A DNA stretch of 6,182 nt, taken from positions 1-6,182 of the forward strand of contig JAITVC010000122.1 of assembly GCA_031286005.1 (NCBI GenBank). Direction: 5' to 3'. Position 1 is the stretch's first letter, and each line of letters starts with the position of its first letter. The notes beneath the pieces are model-generated. The model did no database searches. It was not told where the DNA came from and saw only the letters and a program-made list of their open reading frames with translations. The DNA comes from Bacteroidales bacterium. GTDB taxonomy: Bacteria; Bacteroidota; Bacteroidia; Bacteroidales; P3. Made by a program: the position numbers and the translations under genes. Below are positions 4,492 through 6,182 of the stretch, in pieces.

Positions 4492-5782
4492 ATTATACAT
4501 AATTTTCCTAATCAGTTCGGCGTTTGCAATTCAAGCGCAAGACACCAACGATATTATCAAAAAAGGTATTTCGTTCGGGCCGTTGCCGATTGTAGCATTT
4601 GATGCAGACAAAGGTTTACAATACGGCGGATTGCTCAATATTTTTGATTTCGGCGATGGTTCGTATTATCCCGTGCCAAAGCAACAATGGTATATTGAAG
4701 CAGCAGGCTATTCCAAAGGCTCGCAGCAATATTTTTTAACGTATGATGCCAAAAATCTAATCCCCAATATCCGAATGTCGCTTGCAGCAACGATTATGCT
4801 CGACCAAGCTATGGATTTCTATGGCTACAACGGTTATCAAGCGAACTATTATGCAGACAGCGTGTCGGCATTTTATCGGTTAGGTCGTAAAAATATCAGC
4901 CTTAAAGCCGATTTTGTAGGCAAACTACCGATGAAGAATTGGTATTGGCAGGGCAGTTATTATTTTGGCTGGTATGATTACAGCGTTCTTGATAAAAACA
5001 AAATCAACAAAGGCAAACCGGAAAGCGAGCAGTTTTGGGACGAAACCCTTTACGAAAAATACATCAAGTGGGGCATTATTCCAAACAACGAAATCGGCGG
5101 AGGCCGTACCAGCGCTCTGCGAGGTGGATTGATGTACGACACACGTGATTTCGAGCCTGCACCGTCAAGCGGCATTTGGGCTGAGACCAACATCACGCTT
5201 GCACCTAAATCTTTAGGCTCTACAAACGCTTACAACCGCTATATGTTCATTTTTCGACACTATGTATCCATGGCCAAAAAATCGCTCACTTTCGCCTATC
5301 GATTGAATTATCAAGGCAGCATCGGGAGCTATGTGCCGTATTATATTTTGCCGGTGTTTAGTACGATTGGCCGAGAGTATGACCGTGATGGATTGGGTGG
5401 CTATCGCACCGTTCGTGGCATTATGCGCGACCGGGTGCAAGGTTTGGATGAGGCGTTTTTCAATGCCGAATGGCGTTGGAAATTTGTGAGTTTTAAAGCA
5501 GCCAATCAAAATGTGTATTTAGGTTTGAATGCGTTTTTTGATGGCGGTATAGTAATACGGAACTACAAGTATGATTTAGGTCTTTACTGTGGAAATGGCG
5601 AAACTCTCGATTGGCAGGATCATATTAACCTCAACCAAAAAGACAAGTTACACACTGCTGCCGGCGCAGGTTTTCGCATCGTCATCAATCAAAATTTCAT
5701 CATTGCCGTCGACTATGCCAAACCGTTAAATAAACAAGACGGAAACGGCAGTCTATATGTCAATACGGGCTATCTGTTTTAG
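4481..5782 (+). CDS. Omp85/D15 (surface antigen) type outer-membrane beta-barrel without POTRA domains
   Basis: This 433-residue protein begins with a signal peptide (KTKLYIIFLISSAFAIQAQ, likely cut near residue 20). It continues with alternating, Tyr/Trp-rich strands to a C-terminal Phe (GYLF), typical of outer-membrane barrels. Two Omp85 marks are visible. One is YDTRDFEPAPSSGIWAE (219-235), like the conserved D-TRD...P..G strand. The other is GGYRTVRGIMRD (306-317), matching the VRGF/Y motif of the loop that folds into the barrel of BamA/FhaC/TamA relatives. Only about 10-20 residues lie between the signal peptide and the first strands, so there are no POTRA repeats. BamA itself is far longer. 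A chaperone-like assembly role is therefore unlikely, and a channel or small-barrel function is more plausible. The ATG at 4481 lies inside the last codons of the BASS transporter gene (11-bp overlap), pointing to joint expression and perhaps one transport path. The gene ends 4 bp into the convergent queD-like gene. Confidence 0.8.
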   Translation: MKTKLYIIFLISSAFAIQAQDTNDIIKKGISFGPLPIVAFDADKGLQYGGLLNIFDFGDGSYYPVPKQQWYIEAAGYSKGSQQYFLTYDAKNLIPNIRMSLAATIMLDQAMDFYGYNGYQANYYADSVSAFYRLGRKNISLKADFVGKLPMKNWYWQGSYYFGWYDYSVLDKNKINKGKPESEQFWDETLYEKYIKWGIIPNNEIGGGRTSALRGGLMYDTRDFEPAPSSGIWAETNITLAPKSLGSTNAYNRYMFIFRHYVSMAKKSLTFAYRLNYQGSIGSYVPYYILPVFSTIGREYDRDGLGGYRTVRGIMRDRVQGLDEAFFNAEWRWKFVSFKAANQNVYLGLNAFFDGGIVIRNYKYDLGLYCGNGETLDWQDHINLNQKDKLHTAAGAGFRIVINQNFIIAVDYAKPLNKQDGNGSLYVNTGYLF

Positions 5783-6182
5783 ACCGTCCACTCGGCAAAC
5801 GAGGCGTTAGTTTCATACATCCGCAATTTTACCAATGTGATGCCATCAGGCAATTCGGATTGAATTCTTGTTGCAAAATCTTGCAGTAAGTTTTCGTTCG
5901 TAGGTTGATAATCCACCCAAACAATATTTCCGAAACCATTTTGCAAAGACGCAAAGAATTGCACGTTTTCGTCGTTTTTCATCGCCGAATTTAGCACCAG
6001 CGCATGATCCACTTTATCCAAAACGGTGGTTTGCACAACTCGTTTCAAATCGCCGAAATCCATAATCATACCGCATTTCGGACTGGCCGTATCGGTTGCA
6101 ATAGGCCCCACAACGGTAGCTTCCAAACGATAAGAATGCCCGTGAATATTGGCACAAGCGCCATCATAGCGATGCAAAGCAT
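5779..6182 (-). CDS. queD: 6-carboxy-5,6,7,8-tetrahydropterin synthase / PTPS family protein, 5' end cut off by the window
   Basis: The frame is open to the right window edge and stops at TAA (5781-5779). The 133 complete visible codons start ALHRYDGACANIHGHSY; the partial codon at the edge (NAT) fits the His of the family motif AAH. Family residues present are the catalytic Cys9, four residues before HGH, zinc-ligand His13 and His15, MIMDFGDLK (38-46), the Asp-His pair in VDHALVLN (57-64), PTNENL (93-98) and the substrate-binding Glu123 in MYETNASFAEW. QueD converts 7,8-dihydroneopterin triphosphate to 6-carboxytetrahydropterin in the pathway to preQ0 and queuosine. Relatives make 6-pyruvoyl-tetrahydropterin or act in folate synthesis, so the exact reaction is not proven here. 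The TTG at 6177 is not a likely start, since family sequence continues upstream of it. It converges on the barrel gene with a 4-bp overlap of stop codons. Confidence 0.88.
   Translation of the reverse strand, partial: ALHRYDGACANIHGHSYRLEATVVGPIATDTASPKCGMIMDFGDLKRVVQTTVLDKVDHALVLNSAMKNDENVQFFASLQNGFGNIVWVDYQPTNENLLQDFATRIQSELPDGITLVKLRMYETNASFAEWTV

Noticed and set aside
4481..5782. BamA outer-membrane assembly factor
   Set aside because: The barrel motifs fit the superfamily, but the protein is about half the length of BamA and has no POTRA repeats.

Overview
The window looks like a chromosomal segment from a member of the Bacteroidota (Bacteroidetes). Three features point there. The primary sigma factor is short, about 288 residues, and has no region 1.1. 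Perfect copies of the phylum's -7 promoter element TAnnTTTG (here TATCTTTG) occur three times. Start codons lack Shine-Dalgarno sequences. I cannot place it below phylum from the sequence alone.

Layout from left to right. A minus-strand gene related to diaminopimelate epimerase (dapF) runs off the left edge. Its first half is recognisably DapF in fold-level motifs, but the active-site motifs are replaced. About 830 bp without a convincing gene follow (485-1312). This stretch holds several different short tandem repeats: an 11-bp array at 629-672, a 21-bp array at 908-970 and a degenerate 11-bp array at about 1043-1141. It also has a terminator-like hairpin, a 16-bp palindrome and an orphan TAnnTTTG promoter. 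Next come four plus-strand genes. The first is an HtrA/Do-type periplasmic serine protease with one PDZ domain, preceded by a good match to a sigma-54 (-24/-12) promoter. The second is the primary sigma factor rpoD, with a clear Bacteroidetes housekeeping promoter. The third and fourth are a bile acid:sodium symporter (BASS/SBF) family transporter and an Omp85/D15-type outer-membrane beta-barrel, overlapping by 11 bp. A minus-strand QueD/6-pyruvoyl-tetrahydropterin-synthase-family gene converges on the barrel gene, overlaps it by 4 bp and runs off the right edge.

How the genes fit together. htrA and rpoD are separate transcription units with different promoter types: stress-type sigma-54 for the protease and housekeeping for the sigma factor. 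The transporter and barrel genes form a translationally coupled pair that may move one compound across both membranes of the envelope (inference). The most unusual items are the DapF homologue without its catalytic Cys motif, the dense and varied tandem repeats upstream of htrA, the sigma-54-like promoter of htrA, and the BASS/POTRA-less Omp85 pair. I saw no CRISPR array, transposase, tRNA or rRNA.
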